Assembly: GCA_030248295.1 (NCBI GenBank)
Contig: JASANH010001309.1
Span: forward strand, 1 to 64,000
Direction of reading: 5' to 3'
Origin: Mesodorylaimus sp. YZB2_4
Taxonomy: Eukaryota > Nematoda > Enoplea > Dorylaimida > Dorylaimidae
Length of the DNA: 64,000 nt
Part shown: positions 51,225 to 63,093 of the stretch, piece by piece
Numbering within the stretch: position 1 is the stretch's first letter
Layout: each line of letters opens with the position of its first letter
Made by a program: the position numbers and the translations under genes
The notes under the pieces: model-generated
What the model was told of the DNA's origin: nothing
Databases searched by the model: none
Seen by the model: the letters and a program-made list of their open reading frames with translations, nothing else

Positions 51225-52865
51225 TCAGCCTTGTATTTGAGTCATGCCAGGCTTTTGACTGACCACAGCCTCACCACGACGGTTGTCAGTGACAAGATGC
51301 TGCTGCGAAATCTTCATTCCAAATACCTTTTTTAGACCTCGCCTAAACTTGGGGTAGTTTCTAGCGTAAACGAATACATTCATTCCGCCATCGAAACACG
51401 TCAGTGCCCACATATAAGGGGCAATAATTGAGAACGTGCTGGACATAGTTAGACCAAGCGTGTTCAAGAAAAATACCACACCGAAAGGGAGGGTGGTTGA
51501 AAAGAATGTGTAGAACACGACCACAGCCACATTCTTTGTCAACTGAGCTTGTCTACGTTTCTCAGCTAGTTGAACACTGTTTGTCGAGGCAGCCACTTTC
51601 GCAGCCCTGGACATCCGAGCACCCGTGATCAGTGCTGCTACGTAGAGGACAATGCTTCCTAAGCCTGGCATGAGTTGTGCCAGACCATGAAAGGAGTAGT
51701 ACATGGGGGGAACAGCATACGGGGTGAAGCAGATGAGGGGGCGGACGGGTTTTTGTTCCATCAACTTGCTTGACGCGAACCAGCCGACCGCGATCACAAC
51801 GCTACAGTAGGCGTATACGCAAGCGATCATGACCAGGGCGTACCGAGATCCGTATGTTCGATATCGATTGAATGCCTTTATGGCCAGAAATCGATCCAGC
51901 GAGAGGCAGAACGTCATCAGCATTGAACATTCTTGACCAAACAAAAAGAAGCTGTTGTAGAATTCCAGCATACACTCCCAAGGAGTGACCAGAACCGACT
52001 CGTCGCGGTGTGAAATGACCAACATCATACGCCTGATTCCAGCATACAAATAGCCAATGGCTTGGCACCCATCACCACCTAAAATCGGAAGTCACCAAAT
52101 AATATGTCGCTACAGTACCCATGTTTCAATGCACAGTGGGTCTTCGTGGAACGTGGGTAAATGGGAATCAGAACTCCGAACTTTCTGGTGTTTCTATGCC
52201 ATAGCTGCCAAGTTACATGGAAGCCAGTTGCAAGTATGTGGCTCCATGCTCTTTCAGGTGCCGGGTGTGTCGGGCACTTGGCAAGAAAGAGAGGTACTTG
52301 GTTGCCTTGACTGATAGCAGTCTCAGGGTCCTAGAACTAGGAGACCAGCCTGGAGGTTTCTGAGACCATCCGCTCCCCGCGGCATGATCACTTGGTGTAT
52401 CTAGCCGAGCACATACGTCAATGGTCATTATGGGTTCCCTTTGGACTACGCACGGATACATGCTAGAACATCATGACGGAGTTCTCAGGGTTTGGAGCTG
52501 GTGTATGCACGTCTTATACACATACTATCTGTTTTCTTCGGGAATGTACACGCGGCCTTTGCGGCAACGTGGAGAGGGTGTATATTCCCAAAGAAACCAA
52601 GTTATAAGTATAATGTCTTGACTCGCTTTGCTTTTAGTCTATTCCCTCGAATAAAGCAAGGATAACGAAACATCACATATTTACCTGCTAAGCCACACAG
52701 AAGATAGTAATCTTTGCAACGTAGCTCTCGATTCCACAGGATCACAAGAACGATCAGAACGCTTCCAACAGAAGCCAATACTCCATTCAAGATGTACAGA
52801 AAATATTGAAAAACCTTCTGAGCATCGGTGTACTCTGTTTGATTTAATTCGAGAGAATAGTTCAT
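51225..52865 (-). CDS. Srsx-like chemoreceptor GPCR, right-arm copy
   Basis: Two exons on the minus strand, 52865-52685 and 52078-51225, with the same lengths (181 and 854 nt), phase and splice sites as the left-arm gene, giving 344 residues. N-terminus MNYSLELNQTEYTD. All family motifs listed for the left copy are present. Exon 2 differs from the left copy at three residues (Met for Lys in PPMYYS, Met for Ile in AQLMPG, Leu for Phe in VVFFLNT). Exon 1 has more changes (TM1 VLIVLVIL against FLIMIVIL). The donor is single here (GCAGGTAAATATG). The intron holds a short TIR element absent from the left copy. Both copies look functional. Confidence 0.9.
52529..52599. mobile_element. Short TIR element, copy 2, in receptor intron
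   Basis: CTGTTTTCTTCGGGAATGTA at the left and TATTCCCAAAGAAAC at the right form the inverted ends. The core GCGGCAACGTGGAG matches the copy at 29498-29568. Confidence 0.7.
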
Positions 52866-54057
52866 GATTTTTTTCTACGAATTGCCTGAAAGTTGGAACT
52901 CTCCGAAGATGTTGTATGATATATGCACTGTATGTTTGCACAAAACCACAAAAACTGCTTTCGGTAGAAAGAGAAGGGGAAACTGGGTACTTTGTGCCAG
53001 GAGCAAAGCTTTTTAAAAAGCGAGCACTAAAGGGCGCTCTGCCTTTGGACACGGAAAAGCGGTTTGACAAAACAATGTCGTACAATAACATGCGATGGTA
53101 CACGGCGTAGCTAGGCACTAGCACTAGATTGATAGTAAGTCCTATGAGCTTCAGCCTAATGTAATAAGCCTCCTTCGACCTAGGAACTTTGTTTTGGAAA
53201 ACATGAAATCTAGGCTCTAGAGGTCGGAAGGCCTCGGTTCTAGGGCCACTCAACATTACAAGCGTAGTCTCAAGCCAGTCACAATAAGGCTATCATTCTC
53301 TCTGACCGCTATCTCAGATTATTTTTTTTTTGCCATTTATTTTCTTGCTAAGATGAGCGTGTACAGTATGTAAAATAAATTCGTTCAATGTTTTACCATC
53401 AACACGAACTACAGGAGCAAGCACGCGGGCGAACATATGGTCCAGTACAGTATGTACATCTCGGCGCTAAAATTCAAAGCCGAAGGTTTTAAGAGGGACT
53501 AATCAGCACCGCACAGCCCGTTTGACTTGGGGTCTTGGCGGTGAGACCATAAGGATCAGTATGAGCGGAAGGCTGACCATAACATGCCGAGTACCGAAGA
53601 TGAATTCGCTGTGATTACACAGAAAATACATAAATATAACTGGGAATTCTAAAACGAGAGTTTTACGCGCAATAAAGCTCATCAGCAGAACAATAGTCAT
53701 GGCCGGTTTCGTCACATTGTGTAGCCTGTCATCAGCATGCATTGTTTAGGTGCTTAAGATACGAAATCTCAGGCAGTACGCCTTCGATAAGGTAAAATTA
53801 CAACTTCTTACAGAGAATAAAAGAGTTTGCTACTGTTAGGAGAAGCTATACTTTACGACCTTATTTTTTAAAAAAATCTTCACCCTGGTGAGGGAGCCCA
53901 CGTGCCTGTCGCGCTGCGTGTCGTTCCATCACTTATGCTGCCCAGTTGGGCTCGCCCTCAGTTCTACCCGTACTGTATGATAGATAGACTCAGGCTAACC
54001 CCGCAGACGTAGCAGCTCATGATCAGACAGATCCTATGATGTACCGCCCAGGTAGCG

Positions 54058-54215
54058 TTGTTACAGTTAACTGAAACTGAAACTGAATCTCTCAGTTAGC
54101 TGAATCTTTTTAATTCACTTAACTGTAGCTGAATCTGAAACTAAATCTCCTCGCCCAACCGAATTTAACTGTAACTGAATCTTTTTAGAGTCAGTTAAAT
54201 TCAGTTTTCGAGTTA
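54058..54215. repeat. Degenerate AACTGAATCT-type repeat
   Basis: Imperfect repeats of AACTGAAACTGAATCT and CTGAATCTTTTTA run in both orientations just outside the outer end of the right arm, where the duplication homology stops. Confidence 0.65.
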
Positions 54216-55800
54216 CTACGCTTTTGAAAAGTAGTAATCTGTTTGCGGATGTTCGCGCAGATCTCAAAAAGAAACGAAACGCAGCTAGACGAATTGCTGC
54301 TTCAAATCATCTTAATCGCGAGTTGGAGGTGAATTTTGTTATCCTTAAAGCGCTTGTCATCGTAAAAAAAGTCGATCCATTCAAACTTTGGTCTAAATGA
54401 GGAGAGAAGTTACAAAATCTTTACGAATATTGTAGTACTTCATCATTTCCTGCCGGCTAGCGCCGAGTGAGAGAGTTATAAGCTAGGTGAGGTCCATGTT
54501 GAAAAGCAGCCGGCATAATTAAAAATAAAATAAAAGTACCTACAGTATATGAAAAAGGGTGTATTCAATTTCAATCATTTTATTACAAACATTTTAAAGT
54601 TACATCTTCTTGATCTTAGAAAGCTTTGCCAACCAGTAAGTTGAACTTGACATGCTTCTTCGATAATTCCTGGTGTGGAAGAAAGCTCTACTGAAAATAT
54701 TTGTTTCTTATGGCCAGCTGGTCAGCAACGGTCAGCTCCTAAAATCTTGCGGGTTTCTTGAATTCGTGTGTTGCGAGGCGACAGAAAGTTGAGAAACACT
54801 CGCAGGGCTCTTCCGAACCCGCTGCTCAGGTTATGGGCTTTGGTTCCGTCTTCCAGGCTTCTGGCTCTGAATTTTTTTGCTTAAAAGACCCGACGAAGCG
54901 AGAATGTTTCCAAAAATTTGCAGGACTTCGGTCACTGACCTCTGCTGAGTAGTTGCCCGAACGAGCTAAATATTTTGCGCAGAGCTTTCTTTCGGACCAA
55001 AAAAAATTACAATCATGAGCTAAGGCATTAGAATTAGAGCGGTGTTCGACTTTAGAACCAATTTTTATATTTTCATTTTTTTACTTTTTTTCTTACAACC
55101 AACTAGACTGCTTGTATTAGGGACAATAATAAATCCCAGTATGGTGGACTACTTTTTTACTGAAGAACATTGTCAGACCTGAGAATTTGAGGATCTAATC
55201 TCTTCATACTTGCATCCTTTGTCACCCTTTGTCTTCCCTGGTCGAACCTCTTTGAAACCCTACGATGCAGGGTTACCCATATTATTACCAAAAAACTCGG
55301 GTATGACAGACTCAAAACTTTTAGACCAGCCAATGCACACAATAGAACCAGGGCTTAGGATGGCTGGTCTTCTTAGCCACTGCTAAACGCAACCACGGTT
55401 TAGGAAAGATGTCTGCGGAGAAACTGCTTTTGCTGCACGAATATCAACAGGACGAGCAGAAGATCATGTAACCCTGTGCTCGTGGTCTACATAGTGGGCT
55501 AGGAGTGTCTAACTCTCGGGCTATGGGTAGTAGCGCTTGCTCTTATTGTTGGTAGCGAGTTGGTAGCAAAAGTCACTCTGCAACAAGGTGCTCTTCTCTG
55601 CCAAGGAGATACTGATTATGCAGGAGTCAAGGAGACGCAGGGAACAAATAAAACTTAAGAAAACAATCTATCGAAGCCGAAGTCAGCCTAAGGAGAACTA
55701 GCTTATGCTCGGGGTGGCCTGAACTTCTATATCCTCAGAGCACTCCATCAGAAGCTGCAGCAGAACACTCAGGTCTAACGAGTGCCTGCTGATAATCGGC
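54216..55800. other. Intergenic
   Basis: No gene recognised. Only short open frames without motifs are present. Confidence 0.4.
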
Positions 55801-55804
55801 GCAA

Positions 55805-55908
55805 GAGCCCAGCATCGACCGATCCACCGATCCGGCCGAACCGATCCGCCGATCCGGGGGTGGATCGGTTCCCGATCCGAACCGGCTGCTGGATCGGCTG
55901 GATCGGCA
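55805..55908. repeat. CCGATCC/GGATCGG palindromic cluster
   Basis: A run of CCGATCC units on the left half (55815-55858) is followed by GGATCGG units on the right half (55861-55906), so the strand could fold into a long imperfect hairpin. No such unit is seen nearby. Confidence 0.75.
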
Positions 55909-56739
55909 TTTTAAATTTGCCGCGCATTACCTGTTTGAAAAACACCCGTGTGTTACACTTTCTGCGATACCATCGGAAAGCAGGGTTCCCAGCATCCTCT
56001 TAATTGTTTAAAGCCTCCTTTGGTTCCAACAGCCTCCCCTAAAGCCTTTAATCCTCCTCAAATTTAGTACGTACTCCTCTGAAATTTGGGTTCTCTCCCA
56101 TAACCATGATCTTTGAGACATCATGTACGTGAATTATTGAATGGGTGCCAGAGGTCAGAGAGAAATCACATGCCATAGGAAATAAAAGAAATGAATAAGG
56201 AGCTCAACGATAGGTTGGGATCAGGATCAGGGAGATCCTGATTGGGATCAGGATTTTTCTGTGTTTTGCGCATGGGCTTTTTTACCTCGCTGAAGCACAT
56301 TTTTCAGTCATACAGCTTTTTTGAAACTTCCACAACTATTAATTATTATAAATGATTTTAAAATTGATAAAAAATAGGGAGTTCTGATACAGGCCTAGAG
56401 CCTAGACTAGAATCCTCTTGCCTAAACATCGGGATCTTGGCCTATCGTTAAGGAGCAGGCGAAGAAACGAGCTTATTCGGAATCTCGCTTATTGGGCCTG
56501 AAGGGATAAGTAGGATATTCAGTGCGGCCCAGTAAAAAGTTTTTATAGCGTGGACCTTGTGTTAGGACGGTATGTAGAATGCAGGATTGAGTGAACTTCA
56601 GCTTCTGGATTGAAAAATTACTTTTGTGACCAGCTTGGTGGCAAAAAATGTGTGCAAAATCTTCTTCAAATTTGTAGAGAATCCTCCTCTCAATCCTCTA
56701 AAATATCCTTTGAATTCATCTTATCAGGCTGAATTCCTT

Positions 56740-57275
56740 TGAGCACATGGGTTATCAGGTCGACAGTTCTATCTCTAGTTCTATGATCAGAATGAAAATA
56801 AGAATGGGAAGGAACAACATCGGTAACTGTTTTGCTGGAGTCGGTTCGACTGCTGCCATTTTTAGTAGTACCCTCATTGATGCATATGCTGTGCACATGT
56901 GTCGCAACTCTACTGTAGTTGCTCGTTCTAAATTCAATTAGTGTGCCTTCTGTAAATCTTGAATTACTCTATTTCTAGCGGTCTTCCTCGAGATCATTTT
57001 TCTGATCCTGTTTTGGATTAAATGCCAAATCATGGCGACTCGCATTAGACTCCACCCGCTTTTTTCTAAATTCCCTGGTGCCCTGAAGTTCTCGATATTC
57101 CCAGCCGCTAGAACCGATAAACCGTATCATAAGTTCACAATAATTCAATAATTTTATCGTAATCAATATTTTCATCGAAATTGGCTACTTTCGTGTTGAT
57201 AACTCAAGAACGACTGTTCTTAGTTCGGCTCGCTCGACTAGAAAAGTTGAAAATTTTCGACTTTTCCAGCCGACC
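56740..57275 (+). repeat. Direct repeat D, unit 1
   Basis: Related to 58172-58772. Shared blocks include CTGCCATTTTTAGTA, TACCCTCAT, GATGCATATGCTG, CTACTGTAGTTGCTCGTT, TAGAACCGATAAACCGT and the palindromic AAAAGTTGAAAATTTTC. Each unit is followed or flanked by a GCCGAGCC-rich array. Open frames inside are not conserved between the units. Confidence 0.8.
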
Positions 57276-57704
57276 TGGGCCCAGTTTTACCAAGGCACTT
57301 CCAAGTGTTACAAGCGCCGCAAGTGACTATTTTACAAGTATCCGCGTTCGAACAACAAACAAACTCACAAGTTAGAAATGCAAGCGTGAGAGATGCCTGG
57401 TTACAAGGGGCCTGTGGGCCATCAAGGAAAAACACGTTGCAAGTATATAGAACTACGGGCAATAAGGTACAAGCCTGAATAAGGAGCGTTTCACCACGAC
57501 TTTCCCGGCCATTGTGAAAAAGCGTACTTGTAGACAATGACTTGTGAAAGATAGAGGCACAACTTGTAAACGAGCCCGAATTGAGAAGGCTGCAGCGCAT
57601 TGATTTTTTGGAAATTGAGGGGGCAAGGTGCTTTGATAAGTAGGCCTCTTTCGCAGGGCAGACACAGTCTGGTTTCCTGCCATTATTATTGACCTGCCTA
57701 ACAA

Positions 57705-57985
57705 TGAAAGCGGCGTCCACATTGCACCTCGGCTGATCGGCTGCCGAGCTAACCGAGCCAGCCGAGCTGTCAGCTGAGCTGACGTGCGTTCACATTGCAT
57801 GCCTCGGTTGGCTCAGCTTGCGGCTGGCTCAGTTTGCGGCTTGCGGTCATCTCAGCTCGGCTGGGTCGTTCACATTTGATGCCGCGACGCCGATTGAAAC
57901 ATTCTGTCTGCTTTTCGGCGGGCTCGGCTAAGGAGCTCGGCTTGCTCGGCTCGCGGAAAGTTTCCCCAGGAGCACGACTATTGCA
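57705..57985. repeat. GCCGAGCC-rich array 1
   Basis: Imperfect repetition of GCCGAGC, GGCTGGCTC and TTGCGGC, starting GGCGTCCACATTGCACCTCG and containing GTTCACATTGCATG and GTTCACATTTGATG, the same marker that recurs in arrays 2 and 3. Confidence 0.75.
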
Positions 57986-58171
57986 GAGAATAATCATCGT
58001 CAAAATCAAAAGAATGAAACTAAAATATGGCTGCTATTGGTCTGCTGAACGAAAGAGCAGTATATGACCTATGCACAACGTGTTGCATCAACTTATCTCA
58101 GACAGCATCTCAGACATACCAACCACGCATACGTGCACTGACGAACGAGCATATTTTTTAAATCAGTAGAC

Positions 58172-58772
58172 GCATGGGGTATCAGTTCAACAGTTCTATC
58201 TATAATGATCAGAATGAGGAGGAACAGTAATTGAACTACCTACAGTAGCTAACAGGTTTGCTAGAATCGGTTCACCTACTGCCATTTTTAGTAATACCCT
58301 CATCGATGCATATGCTGGGCAACTCCTGGCTGGACTGGGCTATAGGGCTGGGTTGGGCAACTCTACTGTAGTTGCTCGTTTCTAAATTCAATTAGCGTGC
58401 CTTCTGTAAATCTTTAATCGCACTATTTAGTGGACTTCCTCGGGACCATTTCTCTAATCCCGTTTTAGATTACAATGCCAAATTTGACACCTCAGTCCCA
58501 CACGTTCCCTCAGCACACAAATGATGCCGACTCGCATCAGACTATCCGCTTTTTTTTACCAAGTTCCCTGGTTTAAACCTTGAAGTTCTCGAGATTTCTA
58601 GCAGCTAGAACCGATAAACCGTTCCATAAGTTCACAATAATTGAATAATTTAATCATAATCCATATTTTTATCGAGATTGGCTACTTTCCTGTTGATAAC
58701 TCCAGAACGATTGTTCCAAGCTCGGCTGGCTCGGCTAGAAAAGTTGAAAATTTTCAACTTTTCCAGCCGAGC
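58172..58772 (+). repeat. Direct repeat D, unit 2
   Basis: Second copy of 56740-57275, about 1.43 kb downstream in the same orientation. It has extra sequence near 58313-58365 (TGGGCAACTC repeated) and 58490-58530 compared with unit 1. Confidence 0.8.
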
Positions 58773-59005
58773 TGGCCGAGCGCCTGAGCCGCAGACCGAG
58801 CTATGTGAACAGTCCAGCCGAGCCAGCCAAGCCGAGCCAACCGCAAGCCACAAACCGAGCCAGCCGCAAGCCGAGCCGACCGCGGGCTGAGCTGGCTCAG
58901 CTGATAGTCGCAATGTGAACGACACCTCAGCTGACGCTCGGCTGGCTCGGCTCGCGGCTGGCTCAGCTCGGCGGGCTCGGCAGCCGAGGTGCAATGTGGA
59001 CGGCC
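58773..59005. repeat. GCCGAGCC-rich array 2
   Basis: Ends CAGCCGAGGTGCAATGTGGACGG, the reverse complement of the start of array 1 at 57711-57734. The 57.71-59.00 kb interval is therefore bounded by inverted ends of about 24 bp, like a non-autonomous DNA transposon. Confidence 0.75.
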
Positions 59006-59044
59006 CTTAACTCGTGAACTTTGCCTTGTTTTGCTTGTAACTTG

Positions 59045-59295
59045 GTAAAACCTGGCCCTGGCCGAGCTCCTGAGCCGGAGACCGAGATGAATGTGAACAG
59101 TCCAGCTGATCGTGAGCCAGCCAAGCTGCCAGCCGCCAACCGCAAGCCGCAAGCCGCAAACCGAGCCGGCCGCAGGCTGAGCTGGCTGAGTTGACAGTCG
59201 CAATGTGAACGACACCTCAGCTGACGCTCGGCTGGCTCGGCTCGCGGCTGGCCCAGCTCGCGGCTGGCTCGGCATCCTAGGCGCAATGTGGACGG
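59045..59295. repeat. GCCGAGCC-rich array 3
   Basis: Resembles array 2 in order: an opening related to CCGAGCTCCTGAGCC, a GTGAACAGTCC marker, CGCAAGCCGCAA units, GCAATGTGAACGACACCTCA, then GCGCAATGTGGACGGCCCTTA. It is probably a tandem copy of array 2. Confidence 0.75.
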
Positions 59296-59386
59296 CCCTT
59301 ACGATTTGGGAAACCTGCATTTTCGATGCATGAAATCGGCATTCACTGTATACATATATGACAAATGCAACCTTGTTTGATGGTAC

Positions 59387-59520
59387 ATATCGTTACATCG
59401 TTACAGGAAAACGATATCGTTATCGTTCGTTAACGATATCTAAAAAAATATCGTTATCGTTTACCGTTAACGGTTTCTCAAAAGATATCGTTAACGCGTT
59501 AAATATCGTTATTTTTTTGC
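59387..59520. repeat. ATCGTTAACG-type repeat block 1
   Basis: Dense TATCGTT, GTTAACG and AACGATATC units. A similar block lies at 60394-60550. Together they bracket about 0.9 kb that contains an R2 repeat. Confidence 0.75.
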
Positions 59521-59620
59521 AGAAAAGACGAAATGCTGCCGCTTAGTAAGCTGGAAGTCTGGCGAGAGTACTGTCGAGTTCCTTGGACTCTGAGCACTGC
59601 AGCGAAACACTGGAAAAGGT

Positions 59621-59890
59621 CGCTTTGCGAGCCATAAACCCTCGCTGACCTTGCATGCCAGGCCGTGGGTGACTCACGTGGTACCTACTTAAGAGGTGCT
59701 TCGAGCGGAGTGATTGAAGCAAAACGAGGAGACAGTCTTAGCCGTCCAGCATCGAGTGGTTTAACGCCCGCCTGCCGTAGTCCGAGGAAGCAGGTGTCCA
59801 GACCAGGATGCCCTCGCGTGGAGGGGCTTCTAGTGAAGATACGCAGAGGGACGCTGCGTGTGTGCTGGTTTCCGCACAGCCCTGCTTATA
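59621..59890 (+). repeat. Dispersed repeat R2, best copy
   Basis: Starts CGCTTTGCGAGCCATAAACC, runs through CAGGCCGTGGGTGACTCAC, and ends near GCGTGTGTGCTGG and CCGCACAGCCCTGCTTATAA. It matches 8372-8640 at both ends. Confidence 0.65.
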
Positions 59891-60393
59891 AGGTGAGCCA
59901 GCTTCAGGCAAAAACGAAAAATTGAAAAAAATTGCACCAGTTACAGCGACACCAGGGAGAATTACTAGCAGATTCATGGCGCTCTGAGCTTTCTTTAACT
60001 TTTTATCGATGATGTGATCTGTACCTGCTATTTATAGAATACTTTCGTTAATTTTACAATGACGCGCGCAAATTCGGACTTCTGCTGTCAGAACACAAGT
60101 CTCATCAAAATAATGTAAACATGCCCCTTTTAATTACCAACAGTTTTTTAAACTTTCTGCTTGTCAATTCAATCTTGCTCGACATCTTCGAGAAGACTGT
60201 TGGCATTCTAGACACTCTGGTAGTGCAGGTACTTTCTGACGCCGCGTCTGGTACAGTTTTAAGGTTGGGAAAAATGTGAGCGTTGAAGGAGACTGATGCA
60301 GCGTTCATTCACTTACAGTTGCATCCTGCGATCGTGGTCAATACCATCCTCTAAGGCGTGCGAGCTTGCTACTTTGCAACTAAGAACCAACGG

Positions 60394-60550
60394 TATAATT
60401 AACGATATCATATCGTTTTTTGGACGAATATCGTTATCGTTACCGTTATTTTAAAAAAAATATCGTTATCGTTATCGTTTCGTTAACGACGTTGAAAAGA
60501 TGTCGTTAACGACATGATATCTTTATCGTTATCGTTAACGCTATATACGC
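60394..60550. repeat. ATCGTTAACG-type repeat block 2
   Basis: TATCGTTATCGTTACCG, poly-A of 8-9 nt and GTCGTTAACGAC units, similar in composition and order to block 1. Confidence 0.75.
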
Positions 60551-63093
60551 TAGGTACAAATAAGGCCAAATCAATAGCACTCGAATAATGGAAGCTTTTA
60601 TTATACTGTACGCACAGTTTGCAACTACAAGTACCTCCAATAGATGTGATCGATGCTGGTATGGATGGTACAAACTTTTTGTTAATTTACAGTATCTGCT
60701 TCACATGGGTTCACTAATGGCTTCCTGTCTCCTACAACTTGCACTGACTCCCTTTAGACGAAGCAGCGCAGGCGACTCTAATACGACGCATCTGGTTACA
60801 CCGTCCTAGACATGACGTTTAGAGCCTTACTTGGGCGGGCGCTTAACTATCACTTTCAACGAGGGCTTTTTTGTTGTCGAAAAGAGGTCAGCTACGGTGT
60901 CAGAAAACTTCGACAAGACACGACTTACTGTAAGACGTCTTCTGTTGTTCAGTATAAACATAACATACAAGAGGAAACATTCATTTGACCACAAATGACC
61001 ATGGGCATGTTGTGCGGCGCTTCATCGCTGATACATTCTTAAAGTTTTTCAAAGTTTTTGTTGGGATCCCGTGGCCCCCAGTTCTCTCACTGCACGGGAC
61101 TTCAAACACGCATTTCCATCTGAAGCCGGCCAGGTCATGAAATGATAAGCGAGGGCATGAGGCGACCAACTCTTGCGGCAGGTTGGCTCACGATCAGGCT
61201 TTTCCAGTAGCAGCACGTGCACCCAGGGTATCCTAAGCAGGGACTAGCATTCCGGACACGGCGAGAAGGGAGGGACCTTTCCGAGTGGCGTTCTATCCGG
61301 GCTTTTCTTCAACTGTGTCGCGTCGTTGATTCGGTGGTGTCTATCAGTCAGTATCCTCGTTTACTGACTCCAGCTAGGGGCATGGAAAAGTGAAGCACCC
61401 GCTCAGATTTTGCCGAGAACAGGCACCCATTTGGCATTTGGCCTTTGGCCTTTGGCTTACCTTGCTCGCCTTTTGATCTGTTCAGCTGTTAGAGAACTTC
61501 TTATGACCACAGCTCCGCCTCCGGAATTGGCCTACACTCTTTGCAAATAGTCGTCCAGGCCCGTTTCCTTTTGCGTCAACCGTGATTGTGTCCTTACCGA
61601 TGTTTACAGGTATCTCTTGTCTTTTGTCTCCTGTCCATGCAGCCAAAGACGTTTCGGTGCAAGTTCTCATGACAGATAAGATAGTCAGGTCGGATAAAAT
61701 TTAGTCAGGTGACGAAACTTTAGTGTAAAAATGGTGATGAGGGGTGCACGGGCTAATATTTATCTGAAACTATCATTGCTTACCGCTGCTGTAGTGTCAT
61801 CCTGTGCCGCTCTAGACTGACACACCTATGACTGCTTATCGTAGGGGCATAATAACGTTATCATTTTTAACGAATTCCCAAAGAGTATGCGCTGCAATCC
61901 CTTAACTATGGCAAAATTTCTTTTTTAGCTAGGAGTTCAAGCTGGGCCTGCATGAGTCAGCAGATTACTCGCACCACGTGAAGTACCTACCATACTGACT
62001 CGAATTCCCTCGTGTAATGCCGCATACCAAGCTACAATAAGTCTGGTCATACATGCATGCGTCACACACAGACCAAGGTCAGTTGGAACACAAATTACCT
62101 AGATAAGTACTGCATGTTTGAAAAATCAGGGAGAATTTCAAAGAAACGCAGCAAGATATTTGAATCTTACTGACTTTTGCTTCACTTTCAGTACTATTTT
62201 GTGGCAGCACATGACCCACGGCTGACTTGAGTTTTTATTCCAGGGTTTTCCCATCTGCGGCTATGCTCCATTAGCGGTAATTGACTTATCTCGATGAGGA
62301 GACTAACAGAAGGATCTCTATCCGTCTGTGAAAAGTATGTAGCGACCTTGGATTAGGTGCCTTATTTCTCACTAGGCTGGCTGCAACTGCGCGCTCCGCG
62401 ATGAAAGATACCGCACCTAGCGCGGGACCTCCAGAAAACCCAGCTAGTCTCGCTGGATTCGATACTTATTTCAATATTTCAGCGATCCATGTCAATATGG
62501 CAGAGTGGCCGTCCTGTGTCCAACAAAACCTGACTTAGGGTTGGTAATGAGGTCGAGCCCAGGGGACAATCTTATGGTTAGTGAGCACGTACGCGAATAG
62601 CTTTTCCGAGACATACTGTAAAAGGGGTCGATAAGTGCTTGTCAGGAAAGTGCTTGTCAGAGCTCCAAGGCATCGGATCAAGTGTATGCTTCCCAGGGTT
62701 TCCGTCACATCGCAATAAGTCACTCTCGACTCTTCCAAGCTTCTCGAGGAGCTTTTATCACTAATATACGCTATCGTCGTCACGATTTTACTTAGCTTTT
62801 AGTAATGGACAGATAAGTGATAAGAGTTACCTGTTTGACTTGGCTCACCTATTACCTAGCTTTTGTTCATTACGCTTTTTCTCAAACTCGTTCAGGGTTG
62901 CTGCTCTCACGTACGCCAGCGACATCCATGTGGGGGAGGGAAGGGGTACTTTAAATATAAAAATGCGCCGTCTAATGCCTACTAGTTACACCTCAACTTC
63001 TTGACGGCGCCTCTTTCCCTAACCAAGGTGTATGACACGTTGTAGGTTTAGTCTAAGCGAGCGAATCTTGCCAGCTACACAGTATTCTACATC
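60551..63093. other. Intergenic
   Basis: No gene I can support. A minus-strand frame at 61670 starts with ATG and reaches a GTAAGG after about 24 codons, which could be a first exon, but I find no continuation. Confidence 0.35.

Larger units (their letters stand above)
50955..54065 (-). repeat. Right arm of the large inverted duplication
   Basis: Reverse-complement partner of 39510-42735. The inner end is near ATCTTAGGGGCATCCACCGA (50962) and the outer end near the TACCGCCCAGG at about 54042. It includes the whole receptor gene and about 1.2 kb upstream of it. Spacing differences between the arms lie mainly in the intron and upstream region. Confidence 0.9.

Noticed and set aside
57453..59320. 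Ala/Arg/Ser-rich open frames in the GCCGAGCC arrays
   Set aside because: Low-complexity translations of repeat DNA in several frames, not conserved between arrays.
61482..61670. Possible first exon on the minus strand (ATG to GTAAGG)
   Set aside because: No downstream exon in matching phase was found; too little to call a gene.
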